From NCBI RefSeq assembly GCF_014287515.2, contig NZ_CP092473.1:3003001-3067000 (forward strand): 64,000 bases of DNA, given 5' to 3'. The notes below the pieces were generated by a model. It searched no databases and was not told where the DNA came from. It saw nothing but the letters and a program-made list of their open reading frames with translations. A program made the translations under genes and the position numbers. The number at the start of each line of letters is the position of its first letter. The first letter of the stretch is position 1. This DNA is from Roseburia rectibacter. GTDB lineage: Bacteria; Bacillota; Clostridia; Lachnospirales; Lachnospiraceae. Below are positions 8,434-17,050 of this stretch, in pieces.

Positions 8434-9483
8434 TTAATCTTCCCAGATTTCATCTCCGAGTGATGTAATATATGCTGCAAGTTCGTCCGACATCTGCTCT
8501 GCCTCCGGGATACGGATATGTCCAGGTGTGCCGGAGCCATTTTTCGTGTAGAGGAAGTGATGGACTCTGCTGCTTCCAATACGGGTGCAGACTTCATCGA
8601 TGGAGCGGTCCCAGTTTTTATCATGACACAGGATCGTGGTAGCTAAAATGATCTGTGCTTTTGGATATAGTTCCATCAGTTTTTCGATAAATGCCTGGTA
8701 ATGTTTTCTCCAGTTTTCGGATTTTTCACTGTCGTAATCTTCTGCCATATAGTCTACCGGATGATTATCGTTTTGTCCGATCGCGACAACGACTACATTC
8801 GGGATATATTGGGAAAAATCCCACTGTTTTGTCGGTCCGAGATCCGGGTGGTATTCGATCTTATCATAGCAGGATTCAACACCTTTATAATGAGGTGCGG
8901 CAAACCAGCCGGTATCATCTAAAAGTGATATTCCACCCTGTGACGTATCATGGATCTGTGCATTTAATTTGCGCGCCGTCATCCATGCATAGGAATACCA
9001 ACTGTTTGAGTATTGCCCATCATGCTCCGGATCCGGCTTTCCAACATATGCCACAGCCTCCGAAACTTCTCCACAGGAAACACTGTCACCGAAAAATTCC
9101 ATTTTTCGTTTTGGTTTTTCCGGCAGTTCCAGCACTTTAGCTCCATCATCGATCTCAAATCCGTAAAATGTAAATGTATGACAGGAATCCATCCTCTTAA
9201 ATAAAAGCAGTTCATGTGTTCCTTCCGGCAGGTTCTCCGCTAAAGTATAAGTCTTTTTCTCCTCATCGGACGACAAGGTAAAACGCTTCTGTTCCCCGTC
9301 TATAAAATATCCCAGCTCATTCGTCCAGCAGGAACGGTGGTTTACGATCACTGCCTTTAAGGATGTTCCGGTAAATTTCATTCCGATCGAACTGCACGCA
9401 TAGACAAGAACCGGTGCAAGTCTGTCATCAAAATCAATTCTTCCACTGTAAGATAACATTTCATTGTCTGGTTTAATTATCAT
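8434..9483 (-). CDS. CE2 family acetyl esterase
   Basis: A 349-residue carbohydrate esterase of family 2: an N-terminal beta-sandwich (roughly residues 1-120) then an SGNH hydrolase domain with FFGDSVSCGEV carrying the nucleophile and IGQNDNH as block III; the likely catalytic histidine is in GTPGHIRIPEAE. R. intestinalis RiCE2 in the same setting removes 3-O-, 4-O- and 6-O-acetyl groups, complementing the 2-O-specific CE17. I chose the ATG at 9483 (MIIKPDNEM) because GGAGGA lies upstream; the frame is open for another 36 codons without family similarity. No signal peptide. It is separated from GH130_2 by a hairpin and from CE17 by about 145 bp. Confidence 0.88.
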   Translation of the reverse strand: MIIKPDNEMLSYSGRIDFDDRLAPVLVYACSSIGMKFTGTSLKAVIVNHRSCWTNELGYFIDGEQKRFTLSSDEEKKTYTLAENLPEGTHELLLFKRMDSCHTFTFYGFEIDDGAKVLELPEKPKRKMEFFGDSVSCGEVSEAVAYVGKPDPEHDGQYSNSWYSYAWMTARKLNAQIHDTSQGGISLLDDTGWFAAPHYKGVESCYDKIEYHPDLGPTKQWDFSQYIPNVVVVAIGQNDNHPVDYMAEDYDSEKSENWRKHYQAFIEKLMELYPKAQIILATTILCHDKNWDRSIDEVCTRIGSSRVHHFLYTKNGSGTPGHIRIPEAEQMSDELAAYITSLGDEIWED

Positions 9484-9604
9484 GTTCTGATTTCTCCTCC
9501 AAAAATTAAATATGTAAGCAGACTGCCCGCTCAGCAGACATTCCATTATGATAAAATGCACGTTCTGCGGACACTCCATCACACGTTTCATGAATTACGC
9601 AACA

Positions 9605-9638
9605 AGGCTGCCGCAATTTTCATTGCACCTGGCAGCCT
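9605..9638. other. Intercistronic stem-loop between GH130_2 and CE2 genes
   Basis: AGGCTGCC (9605-9612) pairs with 9631-9638, and inside it GCAAT (9613-9617) pairs with 9622-9626. No T-run follows on the minus strand, so an mRNA processing or stabilising role is more likely than termination. Confidence 0.55.
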
Positions 9639-9683
9639 GTGTTACAATAAATTTTATAATATTAAGGATGAGCAGCAGCTCTT

Positions 9684-10706
9684 TTAGCGTCTTCCGATCT
9701 CGGTATCTTCCGGAGTTACAACGCTGTTTTCCTTGATGTAATCAATGATATCATCAAGTTCTGTGAATGCAAGACCAACATAACTGTCTGCAGCACCGTA
9801 GTAGATTGCGATCTTTCCTGATTCAGAATCATGGATCGTTGCGCATGGGAAACATACATTCGGAACAAATCCGCGCTCCTCATACCATTCTTCCGGTGTA
9901 AGTAAGAATGTCTCACAACGATATTTTACAATAGATGGATTGTCAATGTCTAAGATTGCTCCACCGATAGAGTATACATAGCCATTGCAGGTTCCGCTTA
10001 CTCCGTGGTAGAATAACAGCCATCCTTCGGATGTCTCGATCGGAGCAGCACCGCCGCCGATCTTTAAGGACTCCCACCACTCAGAGCCTTTGCCCATTAC
10101 ATGTCTGTGTTTGCCCCAGTAGGTAAGATCCGGGCTCTCACTTATGAAAATATCACCAAACGGTGTATGTCCACTGTCAGATGGACGGGATAATAACATG
10201 AAGTTTCCGTTGATCTTTCTTGGGAATAATACTGCATTTCTGTTAAACGGAAGGAACGGATTCTCAATTCTTGTGAATGTCTTGAAATCTGTTGTCTTTG
10301 CCATACCAATAGCTGCGCCGTAGAAATCCTGACACCAGATAATGTAGTAGGTATCTTCTACTTTTACAAGACGTGGATCATATGCGTAGCGCGGCATAAA
10401 TGGTTTGCCTTCCTCGTCTACGAAATCGATCTTGTTTTCTTCGAAATTCCAGTGGATCGCATCTTTACTTCTTCCAAGATAAATATAAGGGATACCATTG
10501 GTCTGCTCTCCACGGAACACCCCGATAAATCCATCTTCATATGGCATAACAGCACTGTTGAAAATTCTTGCAACACCCTTTACCGGATTGCGTCCGATGA
10601 TCGGGTTCTCATTATATCTCCATACAGGTGCTCCTGTTAACTCTGCCGGTCTTTCCTGCCACGGTACATTTGGTACCGGCTGGCTGATCATTTTATATTT
10701 GCTCAT
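9684..10706 (-). CDS. GH130_2 beta-1,4-mannooligosaccharide phosphorylase
   Basis: A 340-residue glycoside phosphorylase of the five-bladed GH130 fold. Typical segments are NPIIGRNPVKGVARIFNSA, FRGEQTNGIPYIYLGRS, MPRYAYDPRLVKV (the region of the catalytic Asp) and LFYHGVSGTCNGYVYS. Length and the short N-terminus fit subfamily 2, which phosphorolyses beta-1,4-mannooligosaccharides from the non-reducing end to mannose-1-phosphate; the subfamily 1 paralogue next door is about 50 residues longer. GGAGGA precedes the ATG. It is cytosolic and works with the neighbouring epimerase, GH130_1 and phosphohexomutase. The subfamily call rests on length, motifs and pairing. Confidence 0.88.
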   Translation of the reverse strand: MSKYKMISQPVPNVPWQERPAELTGAPVWRYNENPIIGRNPVKGVARIFNSAVMPYEDGFIGVFRGEQTNGIPYIYLGRSKDAIHWNFEENKIDFVDEEGKPFMPRYAYDPRLVKVEDTYYIIWCQDFYGAAIGMAKTTDFKTFTRIENPFLPFNRNAVLFPRKINGNFMLLSRPSDSGHTPFGDIFISESPDLTYWGKHRHVMGKGSEWWESLKIGGGAAPIETSEGWLLFYHGVSGTCNGYVYSIGGAILDIDNPSIVKYRCETFLLTPEEWYEERGFVPNVCFPCATIHDSESGKIAIYYGAADSYVGLAFTELDDIIDYIKENSVVTPEDTEIGRR

Positions 10707-10825
10707 CTTCTTCCTCCATTTCTGCGTTTCTTTCGTCCACGCATCTATAATTTACTTTTCGATCTTCATTTTTCTGCACTTATGCAAAACTTTGTATGCA
10801 GTCATCTGATTTTCTGCATTTATTC

Positions 10826-12004
10826 TTATTTGTTTTCTTTTGCAAGAAACTCTAAATTCTTCTCGATCAGTCCGCATCTCTGTGCCACACACTCAACGCT
10901 TCTGCCCGGATCCTGCGGTGTATTAAATACATAATCAACCAGTTTATCAACGGTAGTTGTCGCTACATGCATTCTTGTATCCGAAGATGCATAGTAGATA
11001 AATACTTCGTTGTTCTCATTTACGATCGCGCCGTTGGTAAATACAACATTGCTTACATCACCGACACGCTCCTCACCTCTCGGTCCAATTAAAAGTCCGG
11101 ACGGCTCTGCGATCACTTTTGACGGATCATTTAAGTCTGTTGCAAATGCATAGATAACATAACGGAGTCCTGCTGCGGTGTTGCGGACACCATGTGCAAT
11201 GTGGATCCAGCCTTTGTCTGTCTTGATCGGAGTTGCACCGGCACCGTTCTTTGCCTCTGTGATTGTGTGGTATTTACGAAGACTTGTCATTTTCTCCTCG
11301 TCGATCACTGCATGTGTGATATCTTCGCAAAGTCCAAATCCGATTCCTCCGCCTGATCCGGTTTCAATAAAGTCATCCATCGGTCTTGTATAGAATGCAT
11401 ATTTTCCATCTACAAATTCCGGATGAAGTACCACGTTTCTCTGCTGCGGAGAATTTAAAGTAACAAGATTTGGCAGTCTCTCCCAGTTCTTTAAGTCTTT
11501 GGTACGGACGATTCCGGCTGCTGCTACGGCTGCAGAAAGATCGTTTACGGTTGTATCTTTTGACTCAGAACAAAATACACCATAGATGTAACCATCTTCA
11601 TGTTTGGTCAGACGCATATCATAGACATTGGTCTCTTCCGGACAGGTATCCGGTAACAGGATCGGATAATCCCAGAAACGGAAACCATCAATTCCATTGT
11701 CACTCTCAGCAACACCAAAGAAAGATTTTCTATCGTTTCCTTCGATTCTCGCAACCAGATAATATTTTCCGTTCAGTTCGATCGCGCCGGAATTCATCAC
11801 TGCGTTGATTCCAAGACGCTCCATGAAATATGGATTTGTCTCCGGATTTAAGTCATATCTCCATGTAAGCGGGATGTGCTCTCTTGTCAGTACCGGATAT
11901 TCGTAACGGTCATATACACCATTGTAAAAATCCGATTTTACATTTTTGCGGGAAAGCAGTTTTTCCTGCTTTTCTTTTTCTACATAATATCTCTCATGTA
12001 ACAT
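10826..12004 (-). CDS. GH130_1 4-O-beta-mannosyl-glucose phosphorylase
   Basis: A 392-residue phosphorylase expected to cleave mannosyl-1,4-glucose, made from mannobiose by the upstream epimerase, into mannose-1-phosphate and glucose. Characteristic segments are [49 protein letters not shown] (catalytic Asp region), [16 protein letters not shown] and [16 protein letters not shown]. The longer N-terminal extension is typical of subfamily 1. I prefer the ATG at 12004 because GGAG stands 9 nt upstream; an in-frame ATG at 12019 has only a weak site. It lies about 44 bp after the epimerase gene in the same operon. Confidence 0.88.
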   Translation of the reverse strand: MLHERYYVEKEKQEKLLSRKNVKSDFYNGVYDRYEYPVLTREHIPLTWRYDLNPETNPYFMERLGINAVMNSGAIELNGKYYLVARIEGNDRKSFFGVAESDNGIDGFRFWDYPILLPDTCPEETNVYDMRLTKHEDGYIYGVFCSESKDTTVNDLSAAVAAAGIVRTKDLKNWERLPNLVTLNSPQQRNVVLHPEFVDGKYAFYTRPMDDFIETGSGGGIGFGLCEDITHAVIDEEKMTSLRKYHTITEAKNGAGATPIKTDKGWIHIAHGVRNTAAGLRYVIYAFATDLNDPSKVIAEPSGLLIGPRGEERVGDVSNVVFTNGAIVNENNEVFIYYASSDTRMHVATTTVDKLVDYVFNTPQDPGRSVECVAQRCGLIEKNLEFLAKENK

Positions 12005-12047
12005 TCGTCGAATCTCCATTCTTTTTCTAAAAATAAATGAATCTGTT

Positions 12048-13277
12048 TTATGCTCCGATTCTGCGGATGACTTCTATACACATTCTTCCATTATGATACG
12101 GACATTTCCATGGCTCTACGATCGGTCTGTCTAATATCGGACTTCCATCCTCATTTACCTCCCAGAACCACTCTGAACCATTTCTCTTATCGACCACATA
12201 GGTTTTGATGAACTCCCACTCTGCCAGTGCCGCATCCCGGTACTCAGAATGTTCTGTGTTTCTCTCATAACCGTTTAAGAAACCAACAACGGTCTCCGCC
12301 TGCACCCACCAGACGCGGTGTGCATTGACCACTCCGCGGTCACATTCATTTGCAAGAGAATGACCATCAAATGCCACCTGATAAATTCTTGAGGTCAGTG
12401 TCTTTGTGATCGGTGTCATTTTCTCACGGTAATGTTCATTGTTTAAAACATCGACACCGCGATCCATCAGCCATGCTGTCTCAATGTCATGACCATAAGA
12501 ATGAAGGTCTAAGATTGTGTTATAGTCTGCATCAAAAAATACTTCCTGACGCTGTTTTGCCGGATTGTATACCTTATCTGCAAAGGTATCCATGATCCAC
12601 ATCAGTCTCTTTCCAACCTTTTCATTTTTTGTCACGCGGTACAATTCTGTATACGCTTCAAAAACATGAAGCAGTGTATTCATTGTCTTATCTGCAAGTA
12701 CACCGTTCTCAGAAAGCTTTTCGTTTGATTCCGGTTTAAAATCTCTTGTAAAAGCTTCTAAGTAGCCGATCTCATCGGTGCAGTGCTCCTCAATGATATC
12801 GAACAGGGAAAAAGCAAGTTCTAACGCTTCTTTATCACCGGCTGCATCATAATAAGAAGACAACGCATAAATGCAGAACGCCTGATTGTAAGTATGCTTG
12901 GTTGTATCGAGCGGTGTTCCGTCATAATTTAATGACCAGAAGATTCCTCCATATTCTTTATCGATACAATGATCCCTTAAAAATTCATAACCATGTTTTG
13001 CTTCTGCAAGCAGATCTTCTCCCTTAAAACCTGCTGCCTCACATTCCTCTTCCGAAATGCCGCCATCTTTATAAAGTAAATACGCATTTGCAAAAAACCA
13101 GGTAATACGGCTGTTTAAAATACATCCTTTTTCTGCTTTTTCATCCAATGCAAGATCATAGGAAAGATAACCGTAATATCCGCCGAACTTATCATCCCGC
13201 ATACCTCTCCAGAATGGAATGATATGTGTGAGCAGTTCGTGTTTTGCTTCTGCTGCAAGTTCTTTTAACTCACTCAT
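12048..13277 (-). CDS. Mannobiose/cellobiose 2-epimerase
   Basis: A 409-residue (alpha/alpha)6-barrel protein of the N-acylglucosamine 2-epimerase superfamily. It epimerises the reducing-end sugar at C2, turning mannobiose into mannosyl-glucose for GH130_1. Recognisable pieces are [61 protein letters not shown] (catalytic histidine region) and [17 protein letters not shown]. Gene order epimerase then phosphorylase is the diagnostic mannan-catabolic arrangement. GAGG lies upstream of the ATG and the gap to the permease gene is about 20 bp. Cytosolic, no signal peptide. Confidence 0.9.
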   Translation of the reverse strand: MSELKELAAEAKHELLTHIIPFWRGMRDDKFGGYYGYLSYDLALDEKAEKGCILNSRITWFFANAYLLYKDGGISEEECEAAGFKGEDLLAEAKHGYEFLRDHCIDKEYGGIFWSLNYDGTPLDTTKHTYNQAFCIYALSSYYDAAGDKEALELAFSLFDIIEEHCTDEIGYLEAFTRDFKPESNEKLSENGVLADKTMNTLLHVFEAYTELYRVTKNEKVGKRLMWIMDTFADKVYNPAKQRQEVFFDADYNTILDLHSYGHDIETAWLMDRGVDVLNNEHYREKMTPITKTLTSRIYQVAFDGHSLANECDRGVVNAHRVWWVQAETVVGFLNGYERNTEHSEYRDAALAEWEFIKTYVVDKRNGSEWFWEVNEDGSPILDRPIVEPWKCPYHNGRMCIEVIRRIGA

Positions 13278-13298
13278 AACCGTTTCCTCTTTCTCTCT

Positions 13299-14174
13299 TT
13301 AGCCTTTTACTGCACCTGCAGCAATTCCACTGTAAATCTGTTTCTGACAGAGGATAAATACGATCAATGCCGGAAGCAGGGAAATGATAACACCTGCACA
13401 GATCAGGTTGTACTGACTTCCCATCGGACCAACAAATGTATAAAGTGATGTCGCGATTGTATGTAACTTTTTATCCATCAGATAAAGGTTTGCCATATAG
13501 TACTCGTTATAAACACCCACACCCTTTAAAATACAGGATGTAACGATTGCCGGTTTTAATAATGGAAGCATAATCTTCCAGTAAATTGTCCAATAGGATG
13601 CGCCATCAATGATTGCCGATTCATCCAGAGATATTGGTATATTTTCCATAAACTGAATGAAAATGTAAATTGAGATAACATCCGTTCCGCACATCAGAAT
13701 AATATATCCATATAAATGATTGACAAAGTGCAGTGCTGTCATGATATTATATACAGTTACCTGCATTGCAACTGCCGGAAGCAGTGAAGCAAACAAAAAC
13801 AGGTTTCGGATCAGTCCGTTTCCCGGAAATTTAAAACGGTTTAACACATAAGCAAGCTGTGTTCCGATTATAATGGAAACAACCAGGACAGATACCATAA
13901 CGATCACGGAATTTAAGAAAGCTCTTCCCATATCCGCTGTCTGAAATGCTTTAATAAAATTATCAAAATTCAGCCAGTTCTCCGGCAATGTCATAACATT
14001 GGTCGCCTGATATTCTTCCTGTGTCTTAAATGCTGTAATCACACAGGAGATAACCGGAACAACTGCACAAAGTCCAAAGAAGATCAACGATACATATTCA
14101 ACGATCAGCCAGAGGATTGCACCAACGGTATAATGTTTTTTTCTTTTCTGCACATTTACATTATGTTTTTTCAT
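13299..14174 (-). CDS. ABC sugar transporter permease (MalG type)
   Basis: A 291-residue inner-membrane permease with six predicted membrane helices, starting at about residue 18. The coupling-helix EAA-like motif reads DESAIIDGASYWTIYWKIMLPLLKP with the expected conserved glycine. With the MalF-type protein encoded 4 bp upstream it should form the channel of a manno-oligosaccharide importer. No ATPase is encoded in this locus, so a shared MsmK-like ATPase elsewhere is likely, as in many Firmicutes. Confidence 0.9.
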   Translation of the reverse strand: MKKHNVNVQKRKKHYTVGAILWLIVEYVSLIFFGLCAVVPVISCVITAFKTQEEYQATNVMTLPENWLNFDNFIKAFQTADMGRAFLNSVIVMVSVLVVSIIIGTQLAYVLNRFKFPGNGLIRNLFLFASLLPAVAMQVTVYNIMTALHFVNHLYGYIILMCGTDVISIYIFIQFMENIPISLDESAIIDGASYWTIYWKIMLPLLKPAIVTSCILKGVGVYNEYYMANLYLMDKKLHTIATSLYTFVGPMGSQYNLICAGVIISLLPALIVFILCQKQIYSGIAAGAVKG

Positions 14175-14178
14175 CGCC

Positions 14179-15183
14179 CTATGCCACTCCCTTTCCGACT
14201 TTCTTTGCCTGTTTTTCTGCTTTTAATCTTGCACGTTTTGCTTTATAGGACTCATCCTCACTCTCAGCATCACGGAAGATGTATTTAAAGAATAATTTCT
14301 GTAAAATCGTACATGCAAAAATGATAAGAAGAAGTACAACTGCCATTGCAGAAGCAAGACCTACCTTCTGGCTTACATGAGCGATCTCATTCATGATTAC
14401 AAAGTATGTTCCGGTTCCATTTGCACCATCTGTGATAACGTAAGGCTGTTCAAATGCACTTAAGGAACCTGTAATGGAAAGAATTACGTTTAATGTGATA
14501 ATTGTTTTGATACTCGGCAGAATAATATGTTTAAACTGCTGAAATTTATTTGCACCATCTAACTCTGCTGCTTCGTAAAGGTCTGCATCCACAGACATGA
14601 TCGCACCGATAAACAATACCATGTTCTGTCCAAAATAACGCCATACCGAAGTAGCCACCAAAGACCAGTTGTTAATTGACTGATCTTTCAGCCAGTATGG
14701 AAGATTGTCAAGTTTAAATCCACACCATTGTAAGATCGTATCAAATACAAATCCTCTGGTGTAGAAAAATTTAAAAATAAATCCGATCGCAATACCACTG
14801 ATCAGATATGGGAAAAACATTAATCCTTTAAAGAAGTTTCCTCCCTTTACCTTAAAACTTAAAATAGTAGCCAGATAAAGTGCAAGTACAAGCTGAATAA
14901 TCGCACCTACCATATAATAAAGACTGAGTTTTAATGCTCCAAAGCAGTCATCCCTGCGAAATACGTCAATATAATTTTTAAATCCGACAAATTTTCTCTG
15001 ATCTACCGGAGTTAAATATTTCATCTTATAAAAACTGAATTTTACCATCTCGGCAAAAGGCAGATAAGTAAATACAAACAGCAATAACAGCGGAATTGTC
15101 ATAAATGCCACACAGATGATCACCTGCTGTCCTTTTCTGCTTTTTGCCCATTTTGTAAAACTGAATGGTTTTTTCCCTTCCAT
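14179..15183 (-). CDS. ABC sugar transporter permease (MalF type)
   Basis: A 334-residue permease with six membrane helices (first near residues 25-45). The coupling motif reads YEAAELDGANKFQQFKHIILPSIK. The start at 15183 is set by GGAGGA at 15193-15198; a longer frame to 15204 starts inside that ribosome site region. The C-terminus is a lysine-rich tail. It pairs with the MalG-type permease and the binding protein encoded upstream. A strong stem-loop separates it from the binding-protein gene and may lower its expression relative to that protein. Confidence 0.9.
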   Translation of the reverse strand: MEGKKPFSFTKWAKSRKGQQVIICVAFMTIPLLLLFVFTYLPFAEMVKFSFYKMKYLTPVDQRKFVGFKNYIDVFRRDDCFGALKLSLYYMVGAIIQLVLALYLATILSFKVKGGNFFKGLMFFPYLISGIAIGFIFKFFYTRGFVFDTILQWCGFKLDNLPYWLKDQSINNWSLVATSVWRYFGQNMVLFIGAIMSVDADLYEAAELDGANKFQQFKHIILPSIKTIITLNVILSITGSLSAFEQPYVITDGANGTGTYFVIMNEIAHVSQKVGLASAMAVVLLLIIFACTILQKLFFKYIFRDAESEDESYKAKRARLKAEKQAKKVGKGVA

Positions 15184-15216
15184 ATCCACAATTCCTCCAT
15201 CCATTGTCTTTTATCC

Positions 15217-15239
15217 GGGAAGGGGAACCTCCCCTTCCC
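15217..15239. other. Stem-loop between binding-protein and permease genes
   Basis: A perfect 10-bp stem (15217-15226 with 15230-15239) closed by a 3-nt loop. On the transcribed minus strand it is followed by GGATAAAAG, not a U-run, so it looks like a 3'-stabilising element for the binding-protein mRNA or a partial read-through site rather than a full terminator. Confidence 0.7.
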
Positions 15240-15254
15240 TTTTGTGGAACTATA

Positions 15255-16718
15255 TTACTCAGTTACTTCAATTCCGTTTGATTCCTGTGCATCAGACCAT
15301 GCTGTGTTCCATTCGTCCATGATCTCATCAAATGTCTTATCGCCATTGGATGCATGCTCAATGATTGCCTGGATTTTACTGTCTCCACCTGCGTTAATAT
15401 TTAACTCAGACTCTGCATTCATCTCATTTAAGAAATCTTCCTCGCCAGCTAATGCAGGTTCATCCTCTAAGAATGTTACGCCATCGAAGGAAAGTTTTGT
15501 ATCTGTGCTGCCGGCTACGATTGGAAGTCCATCCTCGTTGTATGAGAAACCGGATTTTTCTGTCATCCATTTAACAAATACCATAGCTGCTGCTTTTTCA
15601 TCATCTGTTGCATTTACATTGATACCATAAGAGTAATCAGCACCTGCTGATGCATACTGCTCACCATTTACAGTAATCGGGAATGGCATATAACCGATAT
15701 CTGCGCCATTTTCACCAGCTGCCTCCATCTGAGGATAAGCCCATGAGCCAAGTACCATACAACCGATCTCACCATTGTTGATCATACCTTTACAGCCCTC
15801 CCAGTCAGTTGTTGCAAAGTCATCTTCGATCAGTCCGTCTGCAACTGCATCATAAAGGATCTTGTAAACTGCATATGCATGAGTGTCATCGCCATAATTC
15901 TGGAATGGATCTTTTGTATGAACAAACTTCTGATTCATATATGTATTGTCGCCTGTTGCATTATTTCCAATGTAAGCATCCCATGCTCCCATTGTCCAGC
16001 CTGCTGCATAGTTTGTGTAAAGTGGGATTGCATCTGTGTTATCTTTGATTTTCTGTAATGCATCGATAAATTCTTCCGGAGTCTTTGGAAGTTCTGTAAC
16101 TCCTGCTTCCTCAAATACTTTTTTATTGTATACGATACCCTGTGTAGTTGCTGTAGAAGGAACACCGTAAACCTGTCCGCCATACTCCCATGTAGTTGCA
16201 TAATTGATCTGGGTCTTCATGGTATCAAGATCACCATATGAAATAAAGTAATTACTTAAGTCTGCCTTATCAACCGCCGGGATCATCATGACTGTCTCAT
16301 AGTCACCAGACTGTAAATGCATCAGAGCATCATCTGCATAGTTGGTATCGGTTGTAAGTTCAACTGTAATATTTGGATACATTTCATTGAATGCTGCTAA
16401 ATACTCTTTCCATGTTGTTCCGTTATAATCGTCAGATTCAAGATCTGTTCTGTGGTTGAATAATGAAATTGTTGCTGTCAGATCTGTATAATCCTCACCA
16501 AGTTTGATGTCTGCATAGGATAAAGATCCGTCTGTGGATGCTGCTGCATCACTGCTCTCGGTAGCTGCTGCATCATTTGTTGCTTCTGCACTGTTATCAG
16601 AAGCTGCTCCGTTTGTTGCTCCCCCATTGTCTGCTGCATTGTTTGAACCGCCGCATGCTGCCATGCTCATGGTCATAACTGCTACTAATGCAACTGATAA
16701 AACCTTTTTTAATTTCAT
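15255..16718 (-). CDS. Manno-oligosaccharide-binding lipoprotein of ABC importer
   Basis: A 487-residue family 1 extracellular solute-binding protein. Residues 1-22 are a lipoprotein signal peptide with lipobox SMAAC, then about 40 residues of Asn/Ala/Ser/Asp-rich linker, then the binding domain (ITVELTTDTNYADDALMHLQ, GEIGCMVLGSWAYPQM). It would capture mannan-derived oligosaccharides on the outer face of the membrane and hand them to the two permeases. It is the promoter-proximal gene of the main operon, with GGAGGA before the ATG, and is followed by a hairpin. Ligand specificity is inferred from the operon (compare R. intestinalis RiMnBP). Confidence 0.88.
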   Translation of the reverse strand: MKLKKVLSVALVAVMTMSMAACGGSNNAADNGGATNGAASDNSAEATNDAAATESSDAAASTDGSLSYADIKLGEDYTDLTATISLFNHRTDLESDDYNGTTWKEYLAAFNEMYPNITVELTTDTNYADDALMHLQSGDYETVMMIPAVDKADLSNYFISYGDLDTMKTQINYATTWEYGGQVYGVPSTATTQGIVYNKKVFEEAGVTELPKTPEEFIDALQKIKDNTDAIPLYTNYAAGWTMGAWDAYIGNNATGDNTYMNQKFVHTKDPFQNYGDDTHAYAVYKILYDAVADGLIEDDFATTDWEGCKGMINNGEIGCMVLGSWAYPQMEAAGENGADIGYMPFPITVNGEQYASAGADYSYGINVNATDDEKAAAMVFVKWMTEKSGFSYNEDGLPIVAGSTDTKLSFDGVTFLEDEPALAGEEDFLNEMNAESELNINAGGDSKIQAIIEHASNGDKTFDEIMDEWNTAWSDAQESNGIEVTE

Positions 16719-16742
16719 AGAATTTTCCTCCTTTTGATGTTT

Positions 16743-16796
16743 GTTACTTTGTTTTGTAACTTAATTTAATTATATATCGTTTTGTTTTTTAGTCAA
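16743..16796 (-). promoter_or_regulatory. Promoter and leader inverted repeat of the main mannan operon
   Basis: On the minus strand TTGACT (16796-16791) and TATAAT (16774-16769) are spaced by 16 bp, placing transcription start near 16762. Just inside the transcript an inverted repeat GTTAC-N8-GTAAC (16760-16743) could be an operator or a 5'-terminal mRNA stem. A similar leader precedes mglB. Confidence 0.7.
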
Positions 16797-17050
16797 CACT
16801 TTTTTCTTGTTTTTTAACCTTTTTAAGGCTTTCATTGTGCATTTCGGCACTATAAACAATTCTATTTATCGATTTTTGTGCACTTTTTCACATTTATTTT
16901 TCATTTATTTTTGTTATTTAGCTTATTTTAGCCTAATTTGTACAATTAATTATTTTTTATATTAAGCTATGTTTTTGATTATTTAACTAATTACTTATTT
17001 CACCACAGCGTTATCTGCAGAACATCCATAACTTAACAATATAAAATGCT
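16797..17050. other. AT-rich upstream region of the mannan operon
   Basis: No gene found. The stretch is very AT-rich. At 16875-16886 it holds TTTGTGCACTTT, a 12-mer repeated exactly upstream of mglB (53313-53324), a candidate activator or global-regulator site. The left end of repeat copy 1 begins at 17051. Confidence 0.5.

Noticed and set aside
8691..9140. 149-codon plus-strand frame inside the CE2 esterase gene
   Set aside because: Shadow of a well-supported gene, no ribosome site, no recognisable motif.
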